In this document: positions 1 to 7,236 of the stretch, in pieces
Numbering within the stretch: position 1 is the stretch's first letter
Layout: each line of letters begins with the position of its first letter
Assembly: GCA_016180645.1 (NCBI GenBank)
Contig: JACPAV010000002.1
Location: 305,729 to 369,728, forward strand
Length of the DNA: 64,000 nucleotides
Direction of reading: 5' to 3'
Origin: Nitrospirota bacterium
GTDB lineage: Bacteria; JACPQY01
The notes under the pieces: model-generated
What the model was told of the DNA's origin: nothing
Database searches by the model: none
What the model saw: the letters and a program-made list of their open reading frames with translations, nothing else
Made by a program: the position numbers and the translations under genes

Positions 1-316
1 TCAGCGCTTCCTTGGCCTGGCGGATGTAGTCTTCGCGTTCCCGGACGAGGCGCTTTTTCAGATTCTCGAAATCCGCCTGGAGATGGATGAGCTGGTTGTA
101 CGTCGCCTTCGCGTCCTTTCGTGCCGCCTTCAGCTCCATGCGGAGTTCCTTGCGGGACAGTTTCCGCTTCGCCGGGATTTCCGCCTTGGCTTCGGCGGCT
201 TGACCCGCAGCCGAAGGGGCGACGGCACCTCCACCGTTGTTGGGCACGACAGAATCCTTCGACCCTTCCGTGCCTTCCGTTTCATCCGACTTTTTCGACG
301 TTTCGCTGTCCATCAT
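1..316 (-). CDS. grpE: Nucleotide exchange factor GrpE, N-terminal part (runs off the left edge)
   Basis: The reading frame opens with two consecutive ATG codons (first at 316) and stays open to the window edge, giving about 105 residues. A charged, low-complexity N-terminal tail is followed by a helical stretch containing LQADFENLKKR, the hallmark start of the GrpE long dimerisation helix. GrpE releases ADP from DnaK in the cytoplasmic Hsp70 cycle. The C-terminal beta domain lies outside the window, so completeness cannot be judged. Identification rests on the helix motif and on the usual acidic/Ala-rich leader of this family. Confidence 0.85.
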   Translation of the reverse strand, partial: MMDSETSKKSDETEGTEGSKDSVVPNNGGGAVAPSAAGQAAEAKAEIPAKRKLSRKELRMELKAARKDAKATYNQLIHLQADFENLKKRLVREREDYIRQAKEAL

Positions 317-495
317 GACAAGAATTTGGGATGTTATCGTTTCGCCGGACAAACTTCAATCGCGCGAGCGGTGACCTTGAGGCAACACGGCATCCCGGTA
401 ACTGCGGGAACCCCCGAAGATCGACCAGTTTGCCTCTTCCATGCGATCCCTTCAGAATAGCCGAATGATCCTATTGGATCACAACTGAGGAAGTC

Positions 496-822
496 GTGAA
501 GCTCCCACCAGATACCATTATTGCTCCGCAAAAGCTGACGGGCTACTTGCTTTGTCCGCGAGTGGACGACGACAAATCGCGGTTCCTTGCCTTGGCCGGA
601 TACACCATCGAAAACGCCGACCGATTGATGAAGGACCTCCGGGAAAAGATTCTTCCCTTGGACGCCGAGCTGTTCGATAGAACCGAGTATGGCACGAAGT
701 ACCGGATTCGCGGCTCACTGGCGGGTCCGAATGGCCGTGTCCTCCGTGTTGTCACGATTTGGATGATGGAAGAAGCGACAAGTCAGACAAAGTTTGTTAC
801 GCTGATACCGGACAGCCAATGA
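496..822 (+). CDS. DUF6883-family small protein (copy 1)
   Basis: A 108-residue protein beginning at GTG, no membrane segments. It contains the runs KSRFLALAGY, ILPLDAEL and TKFVTLIPD, which recur almost unchanged in the paralogue at 15166-15498. These runs match what I remember of DUF6883, a small cytoplasmic family of unknown function often coded next to toxin-like or DUF4926 genes. The TGA stop overlaps the ATG of the next gene (ATGA), so the two are translationally coupled. The same two-gene arrangement, with the same overlap and a similar downstream repeat, occurs at 15.2-15.8 kb, so this is a duplicated module. Function is unknown; an addiction or stress role is inference. Confidence 0.7.
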   Translation: MKLPPDTIIAPQKLTGYLLCPRVDDDKSRFLALAGYTIENADRLMKDLREKILPLDAELFDRTEYGTKYRIRGSLAGPNGRVLRVVTIWMMEEATSQTKFVTLIPDSQ

Positions 823-1061
823 AATACGAATTGTTCACGAGAGTCGCCTTGAGAGAAGACCTGCCGGATCACGGTCTCCGGCGCGGCGACGTCGCAACCT
901 TGGTCGAACACCACCCCGGCCGAGCCGGCCAGGAGTCAGGCTACAGCCTCGAAGTGTTCAACGCCGTCGGCGACACCGTGGCGGTTGTTACCGTGCGTGA
1001 ATCACAGGTCGAGCCGCTGACCGCCAACGAACTCCTGCACGTCCGCCCGCTCGCCGCATAA
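819..1061 (+). CDS. DUF4926-family small protein (copy 1)
   Basis: An 80-residue protein starting at the ATG that overlaps the upstream stop by four bases. Key runs are DLPDHGLRRGD, YSLEVFNAVGDT and the C-terminal end VRPLAA. These fit DUF4926, a small beta-rich domain found beside nuclease-like or DUF6883 partners. The copy at 15495-15737 shares most positions, including the identical C-terminus. The coupled pair probably acts as a unit; no catalytic residues stand out. The DNA just after the stop is also shared with the second copy (see the repeats). Confidence 0.75.
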   Translation: MKYELFTRVALREDLPDHGLRRGDVATLVEHHPGRAGQESGYSLEVFNAVGDTVAVVTVRESQVEPLTANELLHVRPLAA

Positions 1062-1064
1062 TTC

Positions 1065-1163
1065 CGTCCGACTCCCCCTGCCCCCGGCCCCGCCGTCAAC
1101 CTCAAAACTCCGCGCAAGCCTCGTCCAAAGGTGTCAACCCCTGTGCCTGACCCCAGCGCCCCC
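1065..1163 (+). repeat. Dispersed repeat, copy 1 (TCAACCCC family)
   Basis: About 100 bp beginning just after the DUF4926 stop. It contains CTCCGCGCAAGCCTCGTCC followed by a GTGTCAACCCC-type run and CTGACCCC. Very similar blocks lie at 1740-1838 and 15741-15823, with shorter tails at 16590-16740. No ORF runs through it. I do not see a strong hairpin. It may be the target or footprint of a small mobile element. Confidence 0.6.
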
Positions 1164-1175
1164 AGACGCAATTTC

Positions 1176-1289
1176 ATGTACGGTCAAGAGTGGCAGGGCC
1201 GGCTATTCGCCACGAAGCAGGTCGAAGCGTATGCGGTTCAACAGGATGAGGGTTGGCTGGTCGTCACGGTCGAGGTAAAGTATTTCTGA
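1176..1289 (+). pseudogene. Short ORF, possible C-terminal remnant of a DUF4258-type partner
   Basis: A 37-codon open frame ending six bases before the DUF2283 start. Its tail (GWLVVTVEVKYF) looks like the final beta strands of the small DUF4258/toxin-like proteins that normally sit directly upstream of DUF2283. The N-terminal half, including the usual His/Arg region, is missing, and repeat DNA lies where it should be. It is either a truncated toxin partner or chance; the context makes the former plausible, but the family assignment is weak. Confidence 0.3.
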
Positions 1290-1294
1290 CCAGA

Positions 1295-1534
1295 ATGAAG
1301 ATTCAATTTGATTCACGGCAGAACATCGCATACATCGGCCTTCGAGAGAAGCCCGCGCAAGTCCAAACGATCAAGATCAGCGATGAACTGAACGTCGATC
1401 TGGCGCCGGATGGCACGATCTACGGGATCGAACTGTTGAACGCAAACGAACAACTGCTCTCGCTGGGCAATGGGCAACTGGTCTTCGAGGACCAGTCGAC
1501 CGGGAATGCCGTCGGCCTGATGCTCCCTCGCTAG
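1295..1534 (+). CDS. DUF2283 domain protein (putative antitoxin-like)
   Basis: A 79-residue protein. MKIQFDSRQNIAYI, then LNVDLAPDGTIYGIELLNA, is the standard DUF2283 pattern of a small beta-rich fold. The ATG at 1295 fits the family start; the open frame extends further upstream without homology. DUF2283 genes usually follow a DUF4258 gene and the pair is treated as toxin-antitoxin-like. Here the upstream partner is at best a remnant, so this may be an orphan. Confidence 0.75.
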   Translation: MKIQFDSRQNIAYIGLREKPAQVQTIKISDELNVDLAPDGTIYGIELLNANEQLLSLGNGQLVFEDQSTGNAVGLMLPR

Positions 1535-1906
1535 TCACCGTTCAAGCGGCTCAGGTACGGATCCAGTTCGAAGAGGGGGCCGATGCGAACGTCCTCCCCA
1601 CCGCATATCTCGTACCGCTACGTGAGAACAAAGTGCTTTGCGGTCGAGCGTGAGGCGAGCCGCACTCGCATCATCTGCCGCCGGCCATGGAGGGACGGCA
1701 TGACGAGGGAAGTGCGTCCGTCCGCTGGCTGCCTGAGATCGTCGGATTCCACCTGCCTCCGGCTCCGCCCTCACCTTCAAGACTCCGCGCAAGCCTCGCC
1801 CGAATGTGTCAACCCCCATGCCCGACCCCGGCACCCTTAGCCCCATCGATTCTTGCATTAGATGTCAACACCGATTCCTTGCCTATGCAATCCGTTGGCC
1901 ACCGCG
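1535..1906. other. 372-bp gap with repeat copy 2
   Basis: No convincing gene. Positions 1740-1838 carry the second copy of the repeat that follows the DUF4926 genes. A short open stretch near 1552-1650 reads like a broken protein fragment (FEEGADANVLP), but it has no start and I cannot assign it. The 3' end of the minus-strand gene at 1907 follows directly. Confidence 0.5.
1740..1838 (+). repeat. Dispersed repeat, copy 2 (TCAACCCC family)
   Basis: It shares CTCCGCGCAAGCCTCG, TGTGTCAACCCCCATG and CGACCCCGGC with copy 1 at 1065 and copy 3 at 15741. Unlike those two, it does not follow a DUF4926 gene, so the repeat can move or be kept independently. Confidence 0.6.
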
Positions 1907-3580
1907 CTATTCCTTCTTTCTGCCAGATGGGGCACTCTCATGAATGTATTCGGCCCTATGCGCTCCCCACCAGACCTTCCAATGGTTGATGATCTTCGAC
2001 AACGACTCACCCGACCATTCACGTCCCGACAGCATGGATAGGCGGGGATCTTCGAAGTAGGCCAGCGTGTCACTGTCCTTCGGGAGGGTAAACTCGGCAC
2101 CCTCAGGGTTGATGAAAGTGTGGGTGGCGCGTTCAAGCGCCTCAACAACGTCATTGCGGTCCCACTCATTCAAATCCTGGCGATCAAGCGCATTCATGAG
2201 ATGCGGGGTGGCCGCCGTCCCCAAGATAACCGGTAACAACAGTGCCTCGTCTCCCAAGCGAGGTTTCTTTTCCAGCCGCTGGACCAGAAAGTCTCCAACC
2301 TTCGCATCACCCCGGAAGTATTTGAGGGAATCCAGCGCTCCAGAAAACGCCCTGGCACCCCCCGGCTCTCCAATCTTTGAAAGGAGAAAGTCCCGCCAAT
2401 CCAAGTCACTCCCCCTCCCCGGCCCGCTGAATCCGCGAACGATGCAATCAAAATGCACACCATACGGCACCGGCGATTTCAGCAACTCCTCTCGGAGCGA
2501 CTTGAAGTTCTGCATCCTGCTAGCGAGGAATTCCATCTCCTCGCAACCCCACCTGCTTGGAGGCATGGAACGAACATAGCGCTCCACAAAGTTTGGTCTG
2601 AATCGAGACAGTGGGGAAAAGAATTGCGCATAGAATGAATCACCGATCAATTCGTCCGCTGCTCCCCGTGGAAGGAAAGATATCAGGCTCTTGTACGTCG
2701 CGTCACACGTCGTTTCCCGCATGGGCGGCTTCTTGTCGGGCTGCGGGACATAGTGCCTCCAGGTCTCAGCCTGGAAGTCGAGCCGGGAAAGTCCCAAGTC
2801 CGTTGCCACCCACAGAGCGCCACTGTCCGCCAAGATGTCATGAACAATGAATCCGCACGGGCCGCTTTCGGTGCCTGCGAATGTCTGAACCTGATCCTTC
2901 TCCCAGTCGTATCTTACGAGGCCATGCGTTGGCTCGGCCCCGAGGCACTCGCAGCCTCTCTCCGTGCCGAACCAAAGACTTTTTCCATCGTAGGCGAGAT
3001 GCGAGGCACCAGAGTCCATCAGAACACTTGGTCGGCGGATCTCCAACTTCCCAGTCTTCGGTAGGAATCTGCCGATTCCGCCTACGAGGCCCCCGCCTTC
3101 ACACACAGTTGATCCCATGACGAACCAAACATCATCTCCCACTTCCACGCAGGATGATGGCGACTGCGCAACCTCATCCACATCTTGGTACTGGTAGTGG
3201 GGATTGATTTCCGCAGCCCGCTCCTTCGAGATCGGAAGTTCCGGAAGCGTGACCTCACATCCACGTTCGTACTTGAAGCATTCGCTCCCTGAGCACTTGA
3301 GATCGGGCTGTCGTGCCCAATCCTTTCCCTCATGAAGCTGGAGGACCAAGATGGAGGCCCGTTCCACGTAAACTCGCGGGTCTCCTGTGCGCGCGAACTT
3401 GCCGCCCAGAAAGACCTCCAATCCGTTTTCACCCTTCTCCAGATGCCAAACTGCCGGATAGTACTTCTCATCAGAGCAAACGAACGCCGCGAAGCTTGTT
3501 GAAGCCGGGACAACATACGCCCCAAACACGGCTACGATCAGAAAAACCTTATGCCCGAAGAGGTGATTGAGCTTGCCCAT
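1907..3580 (-). CDS. Exported protein with propeller-like N-terminal half; function unknown
   Basis: 557 residues. An N-terminal hydrophobic segment (about residues 10-30) ending near an Ala-Ala site suggests a Sec signal peptide, so the protein is probably periplasmic or surface-exposed. The first ~280 residues contain several WFV.., LWFGTE and ALWVATD..L strand motifs, typical of the ligand-binding beta-propeller of sensor proteins. The remainder is mainly helical and may contain HEAT-like repeats. There is no kinase or DNA-binding domain, so it is not a complete two-component sensor. Cysteines are frequent in the propeller half, consistent with an oxidising compartment. It is monocistronic between accessory modules. 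I do not recognise a named family. Confidence 0.65.
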   Translation of the reverse strand: MGKLNHLFGHKVFLIVAVFGAYVVPASTSFAAFVCSDEKYYPAVWHLEKGENGLEVFLGGKFARTGDPRVYVERASILVLQLHEGKDWARQPDLKCSGSECFKYERGCEVTLPELPISKERAAEINPHYQYQDVDEVAQSPSSCVEVGDDVWFVMGSTVCEGGGLVGGIGRFLPKTGKLEIRRPSVLMDSGASHLAYDGKSLWFGTERGCECLGAEPTHGLVRYDWEKDQVQTFAGTESGPCGFIVHDILADSGALWVATDLGLSRLDFQAETWRHYVPQPDKKPPMRETTCDATYKSLISFLPRGAADELIGDSFYAQFFSPLSRFRPNFVERYVRSMPPSRWGCEEMEFLASRMQNFKSLREELLKSPVPYGVHFDCIVRGFSGPGRGSDLDWRDFLLSKIGEPGGARAFSGALDSLKYFRGDAKVGDFLVQRLEKKPRLGDEALLLPVILGTAATPHLMNALDRQDLNEWDRNDVVEALERATHTFINPEGAEFTLPKDSDTLAYFEDPRLSMLSGREWSGESLSKIINHWKVWWGAHRAEYIHESAPSGRKKE

Positions 3581-3838
3581 GTGATCCCCAGACCTTGACT
3601 ACGGCTTGCGGCTCGCGCTCTTGCAACGCAGCTGTCGCAACATGGCCCATTCAGTGTAGTCCCCTTCACAAGAACCAACAAGGGCTGGCCTGTCTACAAG
3701 CCATGTCGCCCCAGTGCCTTGGTGATGGTCCGATCCGCAACCCTGTTGAAAGCCAGCGAACGAGGGCTAAGGTGTCGGTTTTGCAGATTGAGTTGTGCTT
3801 TCATTCTACCGATGGGAGACGTCTTTACAAAGGTGCGG

Positions 3839-3973
3839 TCATCTTCTCCCTCGAATCCGCTGGAGTTCATCAGGGTCGATTTCAATATCCTTTAGAATGG
3901 AGCGTATCGTTCCTCGTCGAAGGTCCTCCCCGCGATGAACAGGTACGACGGTGGCCCTACCATCTTCGTCAAT
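3839..3973 (-). pseudogene. HicA toxin, C-terminal remnant truncated by a palindromic repeat
   Basis: On the minus strand, 44 codons and a TGA read as the second half of a HicA-type mRNA interferase: a strand with VVPVHRGEDLRRGT followed by the helix IRSILKDIEID and a short tail. The N-terminal dsRBD-like half with the catalytic His is absent. The open frame ends exactly where the inverted repeat at 3976-4018 begins, and a stop codon lies just upstream in that repeat. No hicB partner is visible. I read this as a toxin gene destroyed by repeat insertion or recombination. Confidence 0.65.
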
Positions 3974-3975
3974 CT

Positions 3976-4018
3976 GGGGACACCATACCTATTTTCACGA
4001 ACTGAGTAAGGTGTCCCC
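3976..4018 (+). repeat. REP-like inverted repeat, copy 1
   Basis: A hairpin with a perfect 9-bp outer stem (GGGGACACC / GGTGTCCCC) that continues as TAC/GTA after one unpaired base, around an A+T-richer loop with the run TATTTTCA. A half copy follows at about 4033-4068. Related hairpins occur at 4846-4889 and 16455-16495. This style of repeat is typically mobilised by REP-associated tyrosine (IS200-like) transposases; none is encoded in this window. Confidence 0.8.
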
Positions 4019-4032
4019 CGATTCCCCCTTCT

Positions 4033-4068
4033 GTTTTCATGAAATGAGTAAGGTGCCCCCCGATTCCG
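4033..4068 (+). repeat. REP-like repeat, half copy
   Basis: This repeats the right arm of the hairpin at 3976-4018 (TTTTCATGAAATGAGTAAGG, then CCCCCCGATTCCG) without a matching left arm. It sits directly between the full copy and the 3' end of the DUF2971 gene. Confidence 0.65.
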
Positions 4069-4076
4069 AAAATAAT

Positions 4077-4832
4077 TTAGAAGAATGGGGCGGAATCGAG
4101 CGATGATCGGCTTGTCGGTGGATTTAGCCGGTACTGTTTTGCGACCGATTGAACGGCCTCGAGGTACCAGTCGGGTGCTAAGGGACTAACTAACACCTTC
4201 TCTATCAACAAATTTAGTTCGACCTGAACGAGCGTACCCTGGTCTGGCGGAACTGCCTCAAAGTCATACACAACCATACGGGGAGGTCGAGCCGACTTAC
4301 TTCTCTTATATTTCAATGGCCAGTCGTCGGTTAGAATTGCCCGCAACTCACGTTCATGCTCGAATGATTTTCTTTTGTATAGGAATGGAGCGATGTACAT
4401 GTCTTCAGGAATGGGCTGAGTCGCATAGTCGACATACGCAACCTTCCCACACAAAATACTTTCATGCAGCAACCTGCGTAATCGCCCGAATGTAGATTGA
4501 ATGGCTATCGCCTTGCCTGAATCCGAATAGAGGCGCCACATTGCCTCTGACTCACCATCGTTTATATGCCAGCAGCTCACCTTGGTCCACTGGCGAATCG
4601 ACTCTCGAAAAAGTGATTGAACTTCTCGAATCTCCTTTGGAGTTCTTGACTTGGAATTGCGGTTGCTCTTATTTGCTATCGGCAACGAGCCTTCGTGCGC
4701 ATCCGCCAACGTCGAAACTCGTGAGAAATATAAGCCCCCCTTGGCCAACATGGATACAAATTTGGCGAAATCCATGTAACGCCAGATCCTGACCTTGGGA
4801 TTTCCAGGCTCCCGGATATTGGGATGGATCAT
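4077..4832 (-). CDS. DUF2971 domain protein
   Basis: 251 residues from the ATG at 4832; an upstream in-frame ATG at 4868 lies inside the flanking repeat and is unlikely to be used. The sequence shows the DUF2971 pattern: an early WRYMDFAKFVSML, then a GLYFSR.STLADAHEGS block, SCWHINDGESEAMWRLYSD, and a conserved basic and acidic patch (KSFEHERELRAI). DUF2971 proteins are widespread in accessory and defence-associated regions. Their activity is not firmly established, though some are linked to NAD- or nucleotide-related folds. REP-like repeats flank the gene on both sides, suggesting it moved as a unit. Confidence 0.8.
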   Translation of the reverse strand: MIHPNIREPGNPKVRIWRYMDFAKFVSMLAKGGLYFSRVSTLADAHEGSLPIANKSNRNSKSRTPKEIREVQSLFRESIRQWTKVSCWHINDGESEAMWRLYSDSGKAIAIQSTFGRLRRLLHESILCGKVAYVDYATQPIPEDMYIAPFLYKRKSFEHERELRAILTDDWPLKYKRSKSARPPRMVVYDFEAVPPDQGTLVQVELNLLIEKVLVSPLAPDWYLEAVQSVAKQYRLNPPTSRSSLDSAPFF

Positions 4833-4845
4833 CTTCTTTCGATCT

Positions 4846-4889
4846 GGGGGCATCATACCTATTTTCATGAATTGAGTAAGGTGTCCCCC
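4846..4889 (+). repeat. REP-like inverted repeat, copy 2
   Basis: The same architecture as 3976-4018 (GGGGG..ATCATACC, loop TATTTTCATGAATTGAGTAA, GGTGTCCCCC), with a less perfect left arm. It overlaps the possible upstream start of the DUF2971 gene and lies 3' of the nuclease gene at 4950. Confidence 0.75.
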
Positions 4890-4949
4890 GATTTCCCCGA
4901 TTTCCCCAATTTCGAAAGGACGGGGGTAAGCTCCCTTTCCATCAGCCGC

Positions 4950-5867
4950 TCAAAGAATCTCGTGGATGCGAAGGTAGATGTTGCCAGTTTGCGACGCCTC
5001 TCTGCGCTTTCTCAGGAGAAGCTGAATGAGATCAATGCGCCCTTCCAGAACCGCCATCAGATCGCTGCCGTCTACAAGCAGCATCATCCGGCGGCCGGAC
5101 GAGTGAGCCCTTACGCCGTCCTCCGAGAAACCATTGATCGAGAGGAAGAACCCCAGGGTGTTGTCGAGCTTACGGGCCAGCTTCCCGGCAAGAACATCCA
5201 GGTCTGCCGCACCGATAGCCTCCTGCTGCCACTTGCCCTCGAATAGGTAATCCGTAGCGTCGAAGGTGAAGGCCCCGTCGATCTGCTCTCCGACGATCTT
5301 GAAAGACGCGCGGGGGTCCAGATCAAAGAGTTCAAACAGCTCGCGAATGATCTTCTCCAAGCGGTAGCCGCGCTGCTGCGGCTCTTGGGAGTTCAAGAGG
5401 CTGAAGTATTCCTTTGTCAGATCCTCCAGCTTGGACCGGACGGCTGTCGTCCGGAGCATCTCCTCATGCGCTTTCCGCCGTCGCTCCTCCATCCGCTTCT
5501 GCTCGTCAAACAGAGCTTCGTGGGCTTCTGTCAGTTTCCGAAGCGCCCGTACGGACGCACGAGCTGCGGCAGCCTTCTCCTTTCCGCCCTCAAGACGCTC
5601 CAGATGCGAGAAGTCGTCGACTCTCGCGACCTCTGCCATCAACCTGAGGATGTCCGCCTGGTATTCATCCTGCCGGCGCTCAAGAAAGCCAATCAACTCG
5701 CTGACGATGTTCCTCTTGTAGTCACCCCAATTTAGACGGCTCAGCAAGGCCGGGTTGGTGACCGTGGTCGTCAGGAAGCTCCTGAGATCGCCCTTGTACC
5801 AGTAGAGATTGGTCAGAGCATCTTTGAGAGCGACGATCGCGGCTGACGCGATCTTCTTGGTCGACAT
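4950..5867 (-). CDS. Solitary PD-(D/E)XK restriction-like endonuclease
   Basis: 305 residues. The N-terminal ~90 residues (LTNLYWYKGDLRSFL, NWGDYKRNIV) resemble an AbiJ N-terminal-type domain that is often fused to effectors in defence genes. A charged helical linker follows (about 95-150, ERRRKAHEEML). The C-terminal half carries a PD-(D/E)XK active site: E171 in a helix, D197 (EQIDGAF) and E210-G-K212 (LFEGKW). Homologues are usually annotated only as restriction endonuclease. No methyltransferase partner is adjacent, so modification-dependent cleavage or abortive infection is more likely than a classical R-M pair. It is monocistronic and probably cytoplasmic. Confidence 0.75.
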   Translation of the reverse strand: MSTKKIASAAIVALKDALTNLYWYKGDLRSFLTTTVTNPALLSRLNWGDYKRNIVSELIGFLERRQDEYQADILRLMAEVARVDDFSHLERLEGGKEKAAAARASVRALRKLTEAHEALFDEQKRMEERRRKAHEEMLRTTAVRSKLEDLTKEYFSLLNSQEPQQRGYRLEKIIRELFELFDLDPRASFKIVGEQIDGAFTFDATDYLFEGKWQQEAIGAADLDVLAGKLARKLDNTLGFFLSINGFSEDGVRAHSSGRRMMLLVDGSDLMAVLEGRIDLIQLLLRKRREASQTGNIYLRIHEIL

Positions 5868-6164
5868 GTGCGTCTCTAGTGTTCCTCCAGGTGGCTAACG
5901 CTCCGGTTCAGCGGCGGCGGAACGCCGTCCGTGCATTTGGGGCGTGCATTTGGGGTCAACTCCACACACTTGACAGAACGGACGGTCGGGTCAGTCCGAC
6001 GGGAGCGGAGTGCCTTGTGTACAGAGTGTAGAGCTCCTCCCAATACTTGCCTTGCTTGGTCCCCCAACATCGGATGGAAGATTCCCACGGCGGTCTTGGT
6101 GCTGTCAAGCGCGGGGAAAGCACATTTGAAAACCGCAGGAGGGGTCTGATAGAGTGAAACCCTC
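5868..6164. other. Intergenic region with an attC-like fragment
   Basis: About 300 bp without a gene. Positions ~5890-5935 read GGTGGCTAACGCTCCGGTTC followed by AGCGGCGGCGGAACGCCGTC, which resembles one arm of an integron attC site (a YAAC end plus a GCGGCG-rich stem). I cannot find the complementary GTTRRRY arm, so it is at most a degenerate or partial site. A direct repeat of GTGCATTTGGGG-like sequence follows at ~5930-5955. The rmlA promoter must lie near the right end. Confidence 0.3.
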
Positions 6165-7229
6165 ATGAAAGGTCTCATCCTCAGCGGCGGGAAGGGCACG
6201 CGGCTCCGCCCGATGACGTACACGAGCGCGAAGCAACTCCTCCCCGTTGCCAATAAGCCGATCATCTTCTATGGAATTGAAGCTCTCCGCGAAGCGGGAA
6301 TCGTAGACATCGGAATCATTGTCGGAGAAACCAAGAAGGAAATCGTCGAAGCGGTGGGCGACGGCTCGCGATGGGGCGTGTCGATCACGTACATCGAGCA
6401 GGACGCCCCCCTCGGACTGGCCCACGCGGTCAAGACGGCCCGAGACTATCTCAAGAAAGATCGTTTCGTCATGTATCTCGGCGACAACCTCCTCCTCGAA
6501 GGCATCAAGAAGTGGGCCGACCTCTACAGCCAGGATAATGCTCATTCTCACATTCTGCTCGTGAAGGTGCCAAACCCGTCCTCCTTTGGAGTGGCCGAGG
6601 TGAAGGATGGGCGTGTGGTGAAGCTCGTCGAGAAACCGAAGCAGCCGAAGAGCGATCTCGCTCTGGTCGGGGTTTATTTCTTCGATCACCACGTGTTTGA
6701 GGCCGTGGATCAACTGAAACCCTCGGCGCGTGGCGAACTGGAAATTACCGATGCCATCCAGTGGCTCGTCGATCACGATTTCAAGGTCGTCCCCCACCAG
6801 ATCACGGGGTGGTGGAAGGACACCGGCAAGCTGGAGGATATCCTGGAGGCAAACCGGATGGTGCTCGACAATCTCACGATGCGCGTGGAGGGAAAAGTCA
6901 GCGAGTCGTCACGCGTGGAATTCAAAGTTGTGATCGAGCAGGGCGCCGAAATCGTCGGCAGCGTCGTCCGCGGGCCCGCGATTATCGGCCGCGGGGCACG
7001 GGTGGAGGGATCCTACGTCGGGCCTTTCACGGCCATCGGGGAGAATGCGGTGATCCAGAACAGCGAAGTGGAGCACAGCATCATCCTGGGAGGCAGCCGG
7101 ATTCTCGATCTGGAAGGGCGCATTGAAGACAGCCTGGTGGGAAAGGACAGCGTGATCACACGGGCGAAGAAGTTCCCGCGGGTGCACCGGTTCATGATCG
7201 GAGACAGTTCCCAGGTCGAAATCGTTTGA
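6165..7229 (+). CDS. rmlA: Glucose-1-phosphate thymidylyltransferase (long form)
   Basis: 354 residues. The nucleotide-binding signature GGKGTRLRPMT is at residues 8-18, followed by K.LLPVANKPI and the metal-binding region around GDNLL. The C-terminal third (from about residue 245) has hexapeptide-like repeats (VVRGPAIIGRGARV..) forming a left-handed beta-helix, as in the longer archaeal/StrD-type enzymes rather than the ~290-residue enteric RmlA. It makes dTDP-glucose from dTTP and glucose-1-phosphate in the cytoplasm. The next gene, seven bases downstream, is rmlB, so the first two steps of dTDP-deoxysugar synthesis are co-transcribed. rmlC and rmlD are not in the window. Confidence 0.92.
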   Translation: MKGLILSGGKGTRLRPMTYTSAKQLLPVANKPIIFYGIEALREAGIVDIGIIVGETKKEIVEAVGDGSRWGVSITYIEQDAPLGLAHAVKTARDYLKKDRFVMYLGDNLLLEGIKKWADLYSQDNAHSHILLVKVPNPSSFGVAEVKDGRVVKLVEKPKQPKSDLALVGVYFFDHHVFEAVDQLKPSARGELEITDAIQWLVDHDFKVVPHQITGWWKDTGKLEDILEANRMVLDNLTMRVEGKVSESSRVEFKVVIEQGAEIVGSVVRGPAIIGRGARVEGSYVGPFTAIGENAVIQNSEVEHSIILGGSRILDLEGRIEDSLVGKDSVITRAKKFPRVHRFMIGDSSQVEIV

Positions 7230-7236
7230 GGCGGAG

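Noticed and set aside
1065-1163. Reading the TCAACCCC repeat as an integron attC site
   Set aside because: The block lacks paired RYYYAAC/GTTRRRY ends and an extended palindrome.
3595-4005. + strand ORF of 136 codons in the gap after the exported-protein gene
   Set aside because: It runs through the hicA remnant in antisense and into the REP-like repeat. It has no homology-like features.
5876-6265. Minus-strand ORF of 129 codons upstream of the nuclease gene
   Set aside because: It overlaps the rmlA start in antisense and the attC-like DNA. Composition and lack of motifs argue against a gene.
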